Origin: Sphingomonas sp.
GTDB lineage: Bacteria; Pseudomonadota; Alphaproteobacteria; Sphingomonadales; Sphingomonadaceae
Reading direction: 5' to 3'
Length of the DNA: 64,000 nt
Assembly (NCBI RefSeq): GCF_019635455.1
Contig: NZ_JAHBZJ010000004.1
Location: 124,001 to 188,000 of the forward strand
In this document: one piece after another, positions 25,999 to 34,088 of the stretch
Position numbering within the stretch: position 1 is the first letter of the stretch
Layout: each line of letters begins with the position of its first letter
The notes under the pieces: generated by a model
Seen by the model: only the letters and a program-made list of their open reading frames with translations
The model's database searches: none
Told to the model about the DNA's origin: nothing
Position numbers and translations under genes: made by a program

Positions 25999-26733
25999 TC
26001 AGCTACCCCGGTTGGCGATCAGGTCGAGATCGGTTCCGCCGTCGGCACGGGCGGAAAGGAACACGACATAGGCCGCGTCACCCTTTGTCCCGCCCAGCAC
26101 ATGCTGGCCGTCCTTGACCTGATGCTCGGCCGTGTAGCCGCCGCGAATGGCACGGGTGTAATACCAGTCGATCATCGTCTCGAGCGGCTGCGGGGTCGAG
26201 AAGCTGACGACGCGCAGGCCGCATGCGCCACCTTCCGCACCGGCGGCCTCGACGATCCGGGCCTGGGGATGGAGCGGCATGTCGGCGGGCATGCGCGCGG
26301 CCCAGGCGGCCGAGTAGTTGAGCTTTGTTGCGCATTGGGCCGTACGCGGGTCCTTTTGCCGCGCCGCGAGGCCGCCCAGCGTTACCGCCTCTTCGCGGGC
26401 GGCGATGGCGTCGCTCTTCCCTTCGCTCGGGGCGGGCGCCTTGAGCAGTTCGCCGTCCTTTGGCCGCGCCGGGGTGGCGGCGGCGACCGTTTCGGCGGGA
26501 ACCGGGGCGGAATAGGGCTGGCTGGGCGGACGGATCGCATCCTTGTTGGACTGCTGTGCCAGCTGCGGATCGACCATGATCTGGTCCTGAAGCGCCCCCA
26601 TCAGCTGGGGGTCGGCACTGTTGCCCGCGATTTCGTCGTCCAGCGCATCGACATTCTGGTCCTGCCCGCCGCCGCAGGACGCGAGGGCGAGAGGCAGAAG
26701 TAGGACGGCAAGCAATTCGGCGCGGCGGCCCAT
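25999..26733 (-). CDS. Hypothetical lipoprotein
   Basis: Protein of about 244 residues with a lipobox (LALASC) after a Leu-rich signal, so an inner- or outer-membrane lipoprotein is predicted. The next 80 residues are low-complexity, rich in Pro, Ala, Gln and Lys. The C-terminal 110 residues look folded, with Cys residues in AQCATKL and GACGLRV and a pattern around SFSTPQPLETMIDWYYTRAIRGGY. Three in-line start codons (GTG 26739, ATG 26736, ATG 26733) occur; the last has the best distance (seven bases) to a GGAG site. No family was recognised. Confidence 0.7.
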   Translation of the reverse strand: MGRRAELLAVLLLPLALASCGGGQDQNVDALDDEIAGNSADPQLMGALQDQIMVDPQLAQQSNKDAIRPPSQPYSAPVPAETVAAATPARPKDGELLKAPAPSEGKSDAIAAREEAVTLGGLAARQKDPRTAQCATKLNYSAAWAARMPADMPLHPQARIVEAAGAEGGACGLRVVSFSTPQPLETMIDWYYTRAIRGGYTAEHQVKDGQHVLGGTKGDAAYVVFLSARADGGTDLDLIANRGS

Positions 26734-26843
26734 CATCACGCTCCAGTTTCGGGAACGCGTGATGACAGGACGAGGTTAAGGAAGCGTTGGCGATTGCCCG
26801 GGCAGCGTGGCCATCGCGATCACGTGACCGCGCCGGCGACGGG

Positions 26844-28619
26844 TCACGTCTTCGTCTTTTCCGTCGCGATCCAGTCGTCGATCTGTGCGTCGAGCACGTC
26901 GAGCGGAACCGCGCCCTGGCCGATCACCGCATCGTGAAAGCCCTTGAGATCGAATTTCGTCCCCAGTGCCTTTTCGGCGCGCGCACGCAGCTCGCGAATC
27001 TTGAGTTCACCCAGCTTGTAGGCGAGTGCCTGGCCCGGCCAGCTGATATAGCGGTTGACCTCCGCATCGATGTTCGCCGCCGACAGGGCGGTGTTGTCGA
27101 GCATGAACTTCACCGCCTGTTCCTTGGTCCACCCCTTCGAATGGATACCGGTATCGACGACCAGGCGACACGCGCGCCACATTTCATAGGACAGGCGGCC
27201 CATCTGCTTTTCGGGCGTGTCGTAGATGCCCATCTCGATCCCGACGCGTTCGGCGTACAGGCCCCAGCCTTCGGTAAAGGCCGTGAAACTGGCGAGATAG
27301 CGGCGGAACTTGCTCGTCTCCAGCTCCTGCTGGATCGCGATCTGCATATGGTGGCCCGGCACCGCCTCATGCGCGGTCAGCGCCGGCAGCTCCCAGAGCG
27401 GACGCTGATCGAGCTTTGAGGTGTTGACGTAATAATTGCCCGCAAAGCCCAGTTCCGGATTGCCCGGCCCGTAATAGGCGGTGGTCGTCCCCTCCGCGGT
27501 TTCGGCGGGGATCGCGCGCAGGCCATAGGGCAGGCGCGGCAGCTTGTAGAAATAGCCCGGCATCTTGCCGTCGATCGTCTTTGCCTGAAGCGCGGCGGCG
27601 GCCATCAGCTCCTGAGCGGTCTTCGGATAATATTTGGGATTGGTGCGAAGCTCCTTGATGAACGCCTCGCGGCTCTCATACCCCGCATCCTTCGCCACCT
27701 TGTCCATCTCGCTGCGGATTCGAGCGACCTCGTCCAGCCCGATCTTGTGGATCTGGTCTGCGGTATAGTTGGTGGTGGTCAGCTGGCGGATGCGAAAGGC
27801 GTAATATTTGTCGCCGCCCGGCTGCGCAGAGACCCCGACCGCCTTCGCGCAATTGGGGGCGTAGCGGGTGCGATAGAATTCGGCGGCCTTCGCATAGGCC
27901 GGATTGAGCGTGCCGGTGATGACCTGCTTCGCGCGCGCCTGGAGCGCCGCCCATTCGGCGTCGCTCGCGTCGAGTGGCTTGGCGCGGGTGAAGGGGGTGT
28001 AGAAGCGCGATTGCGCCGCGTCGTCCTGGATCACCCCCGTGATCGTCTTTTCGAACCCGACCAGCGTGACACAGGGCTGGACATAGCCGCCCTTGAGCGC
28101 CTGCGCGGTGATGTCCAGCCACACCTGATTGGTGGCCGGGAATTTTTCGAGGCGAGTGAGGTAATTGGCATAATCCGCCTTGGTCCGGAACGCGGTGCGT
28201 TCGGCGCCGTACAACATGCCCTGCCAGGGATTGGAATAGCTGGTGAACAGGATCGTGCGCTGGCCGAAACTGTTCTCCTCGATATCCTCGGCCAACAGGC
28301 GGTGGAGGATCGCCTTGTCGGTACGCTCGCTGCGCGACAGGCCGGCATCCGGGATCGCGTCGAGCCGCTTGAGGAACACGCCCTCTTGCCGTGCGCGCCG
28401 ATCGGCGGCGGCGAGGGTGGAATCGCCGACCGCGGTCGGATCGGTATCGACGCCGATCGAGCGCGCGAAGCCGGGATTTTCCTTAAGCACCCAGGCGAAA
28501 TGCTCGGCGAGCAGCTTCTGAAAATCCTCCGACGGGGTCGCCGACGCGGCGCTGGCGGAGGCCAGCAATGCCGCCGCGATACCCAGGGACAGGCCGCCGA
28601 ACCGGGCATGCCCGCGCAT
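26844..28619 (-). CDS. DUF885 family exported protein (M1-like zinc motif)
   Basis: Large exported protein of 591 residues of the DUF885 family. The signal peptide MRGHARFGGLSLGIAAAL ends near SASA. The central region has HEAVPGHHMQI at about residue 416 and EGWGLYAE some 40 residues later, which together resemble a zinc-peptidase HExxH...E arrangement in variant form. DUF885 proteins are proposed to be carboxypeptidase-like peptidases. I chose the start that gives the cleanest signal peptide; two ATGs upstream (28676, 28706) are in frame, and the last is only 10 bases past the recN stop. No Shine-Dalgarno motif resolves the choice. Confidence 0.88.
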   Translation of the reverse strand: MRGHARFGGLSLGIAAALLASASAASATPSEDFQKLLAEHFAWVLKENPGFARSIGVDTDPTAVGDSTLAAADRRARQEGVFLKRLDAIPDAGLSRSERTDKAILHRLLAEDIEENSFGQRTILFTSYSNPWQGMLYGAERTAFRTKADYANYLTRLEKFPATNQVWLDITAQALKGGYVQPCVTLVGFEKTITGVIQDDAAQSRFYTPFTRAKPLDASDAEWAALQARAKQVITGTLNPAYAKAAEFYRTRYAPNCAKAVGVSAQPGGDKYYAFRIRQLTTTNYTADQIHKIGLDEVARIRSEMDKVAKDAGYESREAFIKELRTNPKYYPKTAQELMAAAALQAKTIDGKMPGYFYKLPRLPYGLRAIPAETAEGTTTAYYGPGNPELGFAGNYYVNTSKLDQRPLWELPALTAHEAVPGHHMQIAIQQELETSKFRRYLASFTAFTEGWGLYAERVGIEMGIYDTPEKQMGRLSYEMWRACRLVVDTGIHSKGWTKEQAVKFMLDNTALSAANIDAEVNRYISWPGQALAYKLGELKIRELRARAEKALGTKFDLKGFHDAVIGQGAVPLDVLDAQIDDWIATEKTKT

Positions 28620-28715
28620 GCCGGCGGCGGTCGACGAGGGGAGATGGGGGCGGGCGGGGGAGAGGAAGAAGCGCATGGCGTGAGGCAAGCAGACGATGTG
28701 CGACATTGCAAGCGT

Positions 28716-30377
28716 TCAGGCCGCCTCAAGCAGCCTTTCCGCCTGGGCGCGGGCCTCGTCGGTGATCTGGGCGCCCGACAGCATGCGGGCGATCTCTTCG
28801 CGCCGCGCCGCGTCGTCCAGCGCACGCACTCCCGTGCGGGTTACCGTGCCGTCATGGCTCTTGGCGATCAGCAGATGGTGGTTGCCGCGCGCGGCGACCT
28901 GGGGGCTATGGGTCACGACGAGCAGCTGCGCCCCGCGCGCCAGCCGGCCCAGCCGCTCGCCGATCGCACTGGCGACCGCACCGCCGACGCCGCGATCGAT
29001 CTCGTCAAAGATCAGCGTGCGCGCGCCGCCTTCCTCCGCCAGCGCCACTTTGAGCGCGAGGATGAAGCGCGACAATTCGCCGCCTGAAGCGATCTTGACC
29101 AGCGGCGCGAACGGCGCGCCGGGATTGGTCGATACCTCGAACTCGATCCGGTCGCTGCCGGCGGCGGACCATTGATCGCGGGGCAGCGGGGCGACGACGG
29201 TGCGGAAGCGCGCGGCATCGAGCTTCAGCGGCGCGAGTTCGGCGGCGACGGCAGCATCGAGCCGCGACGCGGCGGCGGTCCGTGCGGTCGAGAGTGCCTC
29301 GGCGGCGGCGGCATAGGCGCGCTCGGCCGCGTCGCGCTCCGCCGCAAGCCGGGCGAGCGTATCCGCACCACCCTCGATCCGGGCGAGCCGGTCGGCGAGC
29401 GTGCTGGCGAGATCGGCGAGATCGTCGGGCTGGACGCGATGTTTGCGGGCAAGGCCACGCAGGTCGAACAGGCGCGCCTCGTCCGCCTCCAGCGCGGCGG
29501 GGTCGAAGGCGAGCGCCTCTGCCGCCTCGTCCACCTTTTGCTGGGTCGCGCTCCCCTCGATCAGCGCGCGATCGAGCGCGGCGAGCGCCTCGCCAAGCGC
29601 CGGGTGATCGTCGGAAATGCGTTCCAGGATCCGCGCCGCCTGGCGCAGCCGGGTGAGCGCGCCATCGGCACCGTCGAGCAGGTCGGCAATGCCCTGAAGC
29701 TCGCTCGAGATTTTTTCGCCGCGCTGCATCGTCGCGCGCCGGGCGGCGAGAATATCCTCCTCGCCGGGTTCCGGGGCCAGCGCGCGAAGTTCCGCCACGG
29801 CATGGTCGAGCCATTCGCGATCGCGCGCGGCGGCATCCTGTTCGGCATGGGCGGCGGCCAGCGCGTCGTCGGCGTCGCGCATCGCGCGATGCGCGCGCGC
29901 GACCGCATCGGTGTCGAGCCGGCCGAACGCGTCGAGCAGCGCGCGATGGCCGCGCGGGTTGAGCAGGCCGCGATCGTCGTGCTGGCCGTGAATTTCGACA
30001 AGCTGCCCACCCAGTTCGCGCAGCAGGCCGGCCGATGCGGGCTGATCGTTGACGAACGCGCGGCTGCCGCCATCGGCTTTCACCAGGCGGCGGATGGTGA
30101 GCGGTTCGGCGGGGTCATAGTCCAGCCCCGATTCGGCGAGCAGCGCAGCCAGCGCCGCCGGATCGGCGGGATCGAACACCGCGGTCACCACTGCCTGTGC
30201 CGCGCCCTGCCGCACCAGCCCGCTGTCGGCGCGGGCGCCGAGCGCAAGGCCGAGCGAATCGAGCAGGATCGATTTGCCGGCACCGGTTTCGCCGGTCAGC
30301 ACGCCCAGCCCGGCGTCGAAATCGAGGTCCAGTGCCTCGATCAGGACGACGTCGCGGATGGAGAGCGCGGTCAGCAT
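28716..30377 (-). CDS. recN: DNA repair protein RecN
   Basis: SMC-like ATPase of 553 residues that acts in double-strand break repair. The Walker A GETGAGKS is at residues 29-36; the coiled-coil arms run from about 150 to 365; the C-terminal head has the SGGELSRFILALKVAL signature and Walker B LIFDEIDRGVGG, followed by VTHSPQVAARG. Length matches the family. It is preceded by about 120 bases of GC-rich DNA from bamD and followed by the DUF885 gene. The bamD-recN order is common in alphaproteobacteria. Confidence 0.96.
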   Translation of the reverse strand: MLTALSIRDVVLIEALDLDFDAGLGVLTGETGAGKSILLDSLGLALGARADSGLVRQGAAQAVVTAVFDPADPAALAALLAESGLDYDPAEPLTIRRLVKADGGSRAFVNDQPASAGLLRELGGQLVEIHGQHDDRGLLNPRGHRALLDAFGRLDTDAVARAHRAMRDADDALAAAHAEQDAAARDREWLDHAVAELRALAPEPGEEDILAARRATMQRGEKISSELQGIADLLDGADGALTRLRQAARILERISDDHPALGEALAALDRALIEGSATQQKVDEAAEALAFDPAALEADEARLFDLRGLARKHRVQPDDLADLASTLADRLARIEGGADTLARLAAERDAAERAYAAAAEALSTARTAAASRLDAAVAAELAPLKLDAARFRTVVAPLPRDQWSAAGSDRIEFEVSTNPGAPFAPLVKIASGGELSRFILALKVALAEEGGARTLIFDEIDRGVGGAVASAIGERLGRLARGAQLLVVTHSPQVAARGNHHLLIAKSHDGTVTRTGVRALDDAARREEIARMLSGAQITDEARAQAERLLEAA

Positions 30378-30501
30378 GCGCGCCCATTACCCCTTTTTGT
30401 TCCGGCGTGGGAGAGGCGAATTGCATGCTGGCGCCGCACGACGCGCGTGACGCGCGCCGGCGCGGCGCTCCGCCGAAACGGATCCGCGCCGCGATGCGCG
30501 G

Positions 30502-31362
30502 TCAGTTGGTGTCCGACGGACGGATCGGCTTGTCGTCGCGGATCGGCTTGGCCGCAGGCGCGACCGAAGCGGGGACCGGAACCGTCGCGCCGTGCTTCTG
30601 GATGAGGTCGTAGGCGCGCTCATACCATTGAGTGCCGGGATAGTTGGCGCCGAGCACCGCAGCGGCCTTTCGCGCCTCATCCTTCACGCCGAGCGCCAGA
30701 TAGCTCTCGGTCAGGCGCATCAGCGCTTCGGGCGTGTGGGTCGTGGTCTGGTAGTCATCGACCACGGTGCGGAAACGGATGATGGCGGCGAGCCACTGGC
30801 CCCGCACCTGATAATAGCGCCCGACCTCCATCTCCTTGCCGGCGAGATGGTCGCGGACCAGGTCGATCTTCAACCGCGCATCGGCGGCATAGCGGGTATT
30901 GGGATAGCGGCGATTGAGTTCGGACAGCGCGTCGAGCGCCTGTTGCGAAATCTTCTGGTCGCGGGTCACGTCGCTGATCTGCTCATAATAGCTGAGCGCG
31001 ATCAGATAATAGGCATAGGGGGCGTCGCGATTGCCGGGATGGACCGCCAGGAAACGTTGGGCCGACTGAATCGCCTGGGTGTAATTGCGGTCGAGATAAT
31101 AGGAAAAGGCACCCATCAGCTGCGCGCGGCGCGCCCAGATCGAGTAGGGGTGCTGGCGCTCCACCTCATCGAACAGGGCGGCGGCGATCTTGTACTGGCC
31201 CTTGTCCAGCCGGTCCTTGGCGGCCGTGTAGAGCGTGCCGACATCGCGCGCGATATAGGGCAGGTCGGCACGTTTGCCGCCACCACGGCTGCACGCGGCG
31301 GTCGAAAAGGCAAGCGCGGCGATACACACGAGCGCGAGCGGACGGGCGGAGAGGATACGCAT
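30502..31362 (-). CDS. bamD: Outer membrane assembly lipoprotein BamD
   Basis: Lipoprotein of 286 residues that belongs to the BAM complex inserting beta-barrel proteins in the outer membrane. The signal ends with the lipobox STAAC at Cys24. Five TPR-like helical repeats follow, with HPYSIWARRAQLMGAFSYYL, HPGNRDAPYAYYLIALSYYEQ, NTRYAADARLKIDLVRDHLA and the WLAAIIRFRTVVDDYQTT and AALGANYPGTQWY-like blocks. Start MRILSARP was chosen because it gives the signal peptide; the frame opens 27 codons earlier. It is divergent from phosphomannose isomerase and upstream of recN. Confidence 0.95.
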   Translation of the reverse strand: MRILSARPLALVCIAALAFSTAACSRGGGKRADLPYIARDVGTLYTAAKDRLDKGQYKIAAALFDEVERQHPYSIWARRAQLMGAFSYYLDRNYTQAIQSAQRFLAVHPGNRDAPYAYYLIALSYYEQISDVTRDQKISQQALDALSELNRRYPNTRYAADARLKIDLVRDHLAGKEMEVGRYYQVRGQWLAAIIRFRTVVDDYQTTTHTPEALMRLTESYLALGVKDEARKAAAVLGANYPGTQWYERAYDLIQKHGATVPVPASVAPAAKPIRDDKPIRPSDTN

Positions 31363-31435
31363 GGGCTGGGTTCTTAGCCGAGCGATGGGCGGCTTGCGAA
31401 ATGTTTTTTGCGGGTGCTTGCCCGCGCCGGGATCG

Positions 31436-31455
31436 AACGTCACAGAGGTGACGTT
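31436..31455. promoter_or_regulatory. Perfect palindrome in the bamD/PMI divergent region
   Basis: AACGTCAC-AGAG-GTGACGTT, with 8-bp arms and a 4-base spacer, lies 36 bases before the phosphomannose isomerase start and about 74 bases before bamD. It is followed by two further T, so as RNA it could form a hairpin with a short U-run. Placement suggests an operator or a leader hairpin. No regulator family is assigned. Confidence 0.45.
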
Positions 31456-31490
31456 TTGCAGTGCGCGTCCCGCAATTCCGGAGTCCTGAG

Positions 31491-32315
31491 ATGTCAGCCA
31501 CCGCCCTCACCACGCACCGGGTCGAAAAGCCATGGGGACGCCATCGCCTGTATCCCGGATTTGCCGATCCCGCGCCGGGCGGCGAACCGGTCGGCGAAAT
31601 CTGGTTCCAGGCGCCCGGCGACAGCACGCCGGACCTGCTGGTCAAATATCTGTTCACCAGCGAGAAGCTGTCGGTGCAGGTCCATCCCGACGACGCGCAG
31701 GCGCATGCGCGCGGCCTGCCGCGCGGCAAGGACGAATGCTGGATCATCCTGGATGCGGAACCCGATTCGACGATCGCACTCGGCACCCACCAGCCGATCG
31801 ACGCGGCGACGTTGCGCGCGGCGGCGCTGGACGGATCGATCGAGCGCCTGCTCGACTGGAAGCCGGTCAAGGCCGGCGACTTCTTCTACGCGCCCTCGGG
31901 GACGGTTCACGCGATCGGGGCGGGCCTCACGCTGATCGAGATTCAGCAGAACAGCGAGACCACCTATCGCCTGTATGATTATGGCCGCCCGCGCGAGCTG
32001 CATCTTGAGGATGGCGTAGCGGTGGCCGATGCGCGACCCTTTGTTCCCGCGCCGATGCCGGGCGAGGTGTCGCCGCACCGCACCATCCTGGTCGAAGGGC
32101 CGAAATTCGTCGTCGAGCGCTGGCCGGGTGGCGATCGCGCGATTCGCCTGCCCGACGGGGTGAAGGGCTGGCTGGTCCCGGTCGCCGGCGCGGGGGAGAT
32201 CGATGGCGTGACCTGGACCGCCGGCATGTGTGTGACGGTGGAGGGGGCGGCGACGCTCACCGCGTCGGAGGACGCGGATCTGTTGTTCGCCTATCCCGGA
32301 ACCGCGCGCATCTGA
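31491..32315 (+). CDS. manA: Class I mannose-6-phosphate isomerase
   Basis: Short form of the zinc-dependent isomerase (274 residues) that interconverts mannose 6-phosphate and fructose 6-phosphate. QVHPDD (His65) and KDECW (Glu82) provide zinc ligands, and the His in TVHAIGAG (about residue 139) a third. A second cupin-like half follows with weaker conservation. It supplies mannose for polysaccharide or glycoconjugate synthesis; no other sugar-nucleotide genes are nearby. The start was chosen by CCGGAG and by the family N terminus; an ATG 10 codons upstream is less likely. Confidence 0.9.
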   Translation: MSATALTTHRVEKPWGRHRLYPGFADPAPGGEPVGEIWFQAPGDSTPDLLVKYLFTSEKLSVQVHPDDAQAHARGLPRGKDECWIILDAEPDSTIALGTHQPIDAATLRAAALDGSIERLLDWKPVKAGDFFYAPSGTVHAIGAGLTLIEIQQNSETTYRLYDYGRPRELHLEDGVAVADARPFVPAPMPGEVSPHRTILVEGPKFVVERWPGGDRAIRLPDGVKGWLVPVAGAGEIDGVTWTAGMCVTVEGAATLTASEDADLLFAYPGTARI

Positions 32316-32412
32316 AACTGGCCGGCAGATGAACGCAGGGTAGTTTTTCGTTCACGCAACCTGCCGGACGCGTCGATCGTTGATGCGCCACAATAAAAGG
32401 CAGGAGAATATG

Positions 32413-32979
32413 ATGCGTACCCCGATGATCATCGCCGCGATGGCGTCCGTGGCACTGTCGCCGATTCCGGCGATGGCGCAGCAGACGCCGCGCGAGACGC
32501 AGCGCGAATATCGCCAGGAAACCCGCGACGCCTATCGCGACTATCAGCGCGATCTGGCCCGCGCCCGCACCCCGGCCGAACGCCGCGCGGCGTGGCGCGA
32601 ATATCAGCGCGAGCTGCGCGATGCGAAACAGGATCGCCGCGCGGACATGCGCGATTGGCGCCAGTATCGTAACTACGACTATAATCGCTACGAGCGCGGT
32701 CAGCGCACCTATTATGCCGACCGCTATTATCGCGACGGCCGCTATTATCAGGAGCGCCGCCTGACGCGGGCGGACCGCATCTATCGTGGCAGCGACGGGC
32801 GCTATTACTGCCGCCGCAGCGACGGCACCACCGGCCTGATCGTCGGCGGTGTGGCGGGCGGACTGCTCGGCAATGCGCTGACCAACGGGCGGTCGAGCGT
32901 GCTCGGTACGCTGCTGGGCGCAGCCGGCGGCGCGGCGCTGGGCGCGTCGATCGATCGCGGCAACGTGCGCTGCCGCTAA
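32413..32979 (+). CDS. Exported glycine-zipper 2TM protein
   Basis: Protein of 188 residues with a signal peptide ending AMAQQ. The mature N-terminal half is extremely rich in Arg, Tyr and Asp with repeated YR/RY dipeptides (REYRQETRDAYRDYQRDLARAR, read in parts), and DRYYRDGRYYQ. The C-terminal half has YYCRRSDGTTG and the Gly-zipper segment GLIVGGVAGGLLGNAL with LGTLLGAAGGAALGASID, typical of the 17-kDa antigen family. It probably associates with the envelope. ATG 32413 has better spacing to AGGAG than the ATG three bases before. Confidence 0.85.
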   Translation: MRTPMIIAAMASVALSPIPAMAQQTPRETQREYRQETRDAYRDYQRDLARARTPAERRAAWREYQRELRDAKQDRRADMRDWRQYRNYDYNRYERGQRTYYADRYYRDGRYYQERRLTRADRIYRGSDGRYYCRRSDGTTGLIVGGVAGGLLGNALTNGRSSVLGTLLGAAGGAALGASIDRGNVRCR

Positions 32980-32994
32980 GGTGACGTTCGCGCT

Positions 32995-33020
32995 AGGGGT
33001 CCGGGAAACCGGACCCCTTT
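32995..33020 (+). terminator. Rho-independent terminator with GAAA loop
   Basis: AGGGGTCCGG-GAAA-CCGGACCCCT is a perfect 10-bp stem closed by a GNRA tetraloop and followed by TT. It lies 16 bases after the glycine-zipper gene stop and 5 bases from the stop of the convergent 73-residue gene, so it can serve both. Confidence 0.75.
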
Positions 33021-33024
33021 GCCG

Positions 33025-33246
33025 TCACAGGATGAAGCCGCCGAGCCAGAGGCGGACCATGCCGACCAGCAGCACGACGATGTTGAGATTTCGGCCGGTA
33101 TTCGAATCCGACAGCGCGCCCAGGGCGAGCCCGAGCACAGCGAGCGGCACGACCAGCCAGTTGAGCCAGCCGAGCAGCGGGATGAGGGCGACCAGCATCA
33201 GCGGAAAGGCGATGATGCCGACGACGAGGGAAAGCAGGTTCAGCAT
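33025..33246 (-). CDS. Small two-helix membrane protein
   Basis: Protein of 73 residues that is nearly all hydrophobic: MLNLLSLVVGIIAFPLMLVA, then LLGWLNWLVVPLAVLGLALGA, and a third weaker stretch IVVLLVGMVRLWLGGFIL. Two or three membrane helices are likely. The frame opens further upstream, but the ATG at 33246 is the natural start since the upstream part is charged and unrelated. No family recognised. It is convergent with the glycine-zipper gene and divergent from the repeat protein. Confidence 0.7.
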   Translation of the reverse strand: MLNLLSLVVGIIAFPLMLVALIPLLGWLNWLVVPLAVLGLALGALSDSNTGRNLNIVVLLVGMVRLWLGGFIL

Positions 33247-33442
33247 ACCGACTAGATGGTGAATCCGAGGTGTTTTGGCAAGGTAAAACGCTTCGCCCGC
33301 GTTAACGAAGATGAACGAAGCATCTGCGGCTGCGACACGCCGCGACACAAAAGCGACGATCCGGTCAAATCACTGCGACATCCCGGCAACATTATCGCCC
33401 TACCGCAGCGAGCGGATCGAAATCTGGATGAGGAGAACGACC

Positions 33443-34030
33443 ATGAACAAGAAGATCGCACTGGCGATCGCCGGACTCGGCATCGCGACCGCCGCCGTCC
33501 CCGCAGCGAATGCACAGGGGTGGCAGAGCATCAACCAGCGCCAGGCGCAGCTTGACCAGCGGATCGACATGGGTGTCCGCAACGGGCAGCTGACGCGAAG
33601 CGAGGCGGCGCGCCTGCGCGCCGAATATCGCCAGATCGCCCAGCTTGAATATCGCTATCGCCGTTCGGCACCGGGCCTGACGCTCAACGAGCGTCGCGAC
33701 CTCGATCGCCGCTTCAACGCGCTGTCGGCCCGGATCCGGTATGAGCGCCGGGACGACGATCGCCGCGGCGATACCGGCTGGTGGAATATCAATCAGCGTC
33801 AGGCGCAGCTCGATCGCCGGATCGATCAGGGCGTGCGCAGCGGTCAGTTGACGCGGGTCGAGGCGGCACGTCTGCGCGCCGAATTTCGCGGGATCGCCGC
33901 GCTGGAGGCACGCTATCGCCGGTCCGCGCCGGGCCTGACGATGGCCGAACGCCGCGACCTTGACCGGCGTTTCGACATCCTGGCGCGCAAGATCCGCTGG
34001 GAGCGCAGCGATTGGGAGCGCCGCCGCTAA
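33443..34030 (+). CDS. Exported protein made of two 86-residue repeats
   Basis: Protein of 195 residues with a signal peptide (MNKKIALAIAGLGIATAAV, cleaved near ANAQ). The rest consists of two tandem copies with an exact offset of 86 residues: W27 to about R102 and W113 to about R188. Each has INQRQAQLDxRID, GQLTRxEAARLRAE, RYRRSAPGLT and ERRDLDRRF. The pattern of Arg/Gln/Asp with spaced Leu and Ile predicts helices. An AGGAG site precedes the ATG by a good distance; the frame before it is not coding. Function is unknown; it is probably periplasmic. Confidence 0.82.
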   Translation: MNKKIALAIAGLGIATAAVPAANAQGWQSINQRQAQLDQRIDMGVRNGQLTRSEAARLRAEYRQIAQLEYRYRRSAPGLTLNERRDLDRRFNALSARIRYERRDDDRRGDTGWWNINQRQAQLDRRIDQGVRSGQLTRVEAARLRAEFRGIAALEARYRRSAPGLTMAERRDLDRRFDILARKIRWERSDWERRR

Positions 34031-34052
34031 TCCGGCAGCTTCCTGACGCACG

Positions 34053-34082
34053 ACGGCCCCCGCCCCCTGCGGCGGGGGCCGT
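34053..34082. terminator. Bidirectional terminator-like hairpin
   Basis: ACGGCCCCCGCC-CCCTGC-GGCGGGGGCCGT is a perfect 12-bp stem in the 58 bases between the convergent repeat-protein and sleB genes, followed by TT on the plus strand. It is a likely terminator for both. Confidence 0.72.
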
Positions 34083-34088
34083 TTCGTA

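Noticed and set aside
30442..30456. CGCGCG-TGA-CGCGCG repeat between bamD and recN as a regulatory site
   Set aside because: The sequence is very low in complexity and easily arises in such GC-rich DNA; no other feature supports it.
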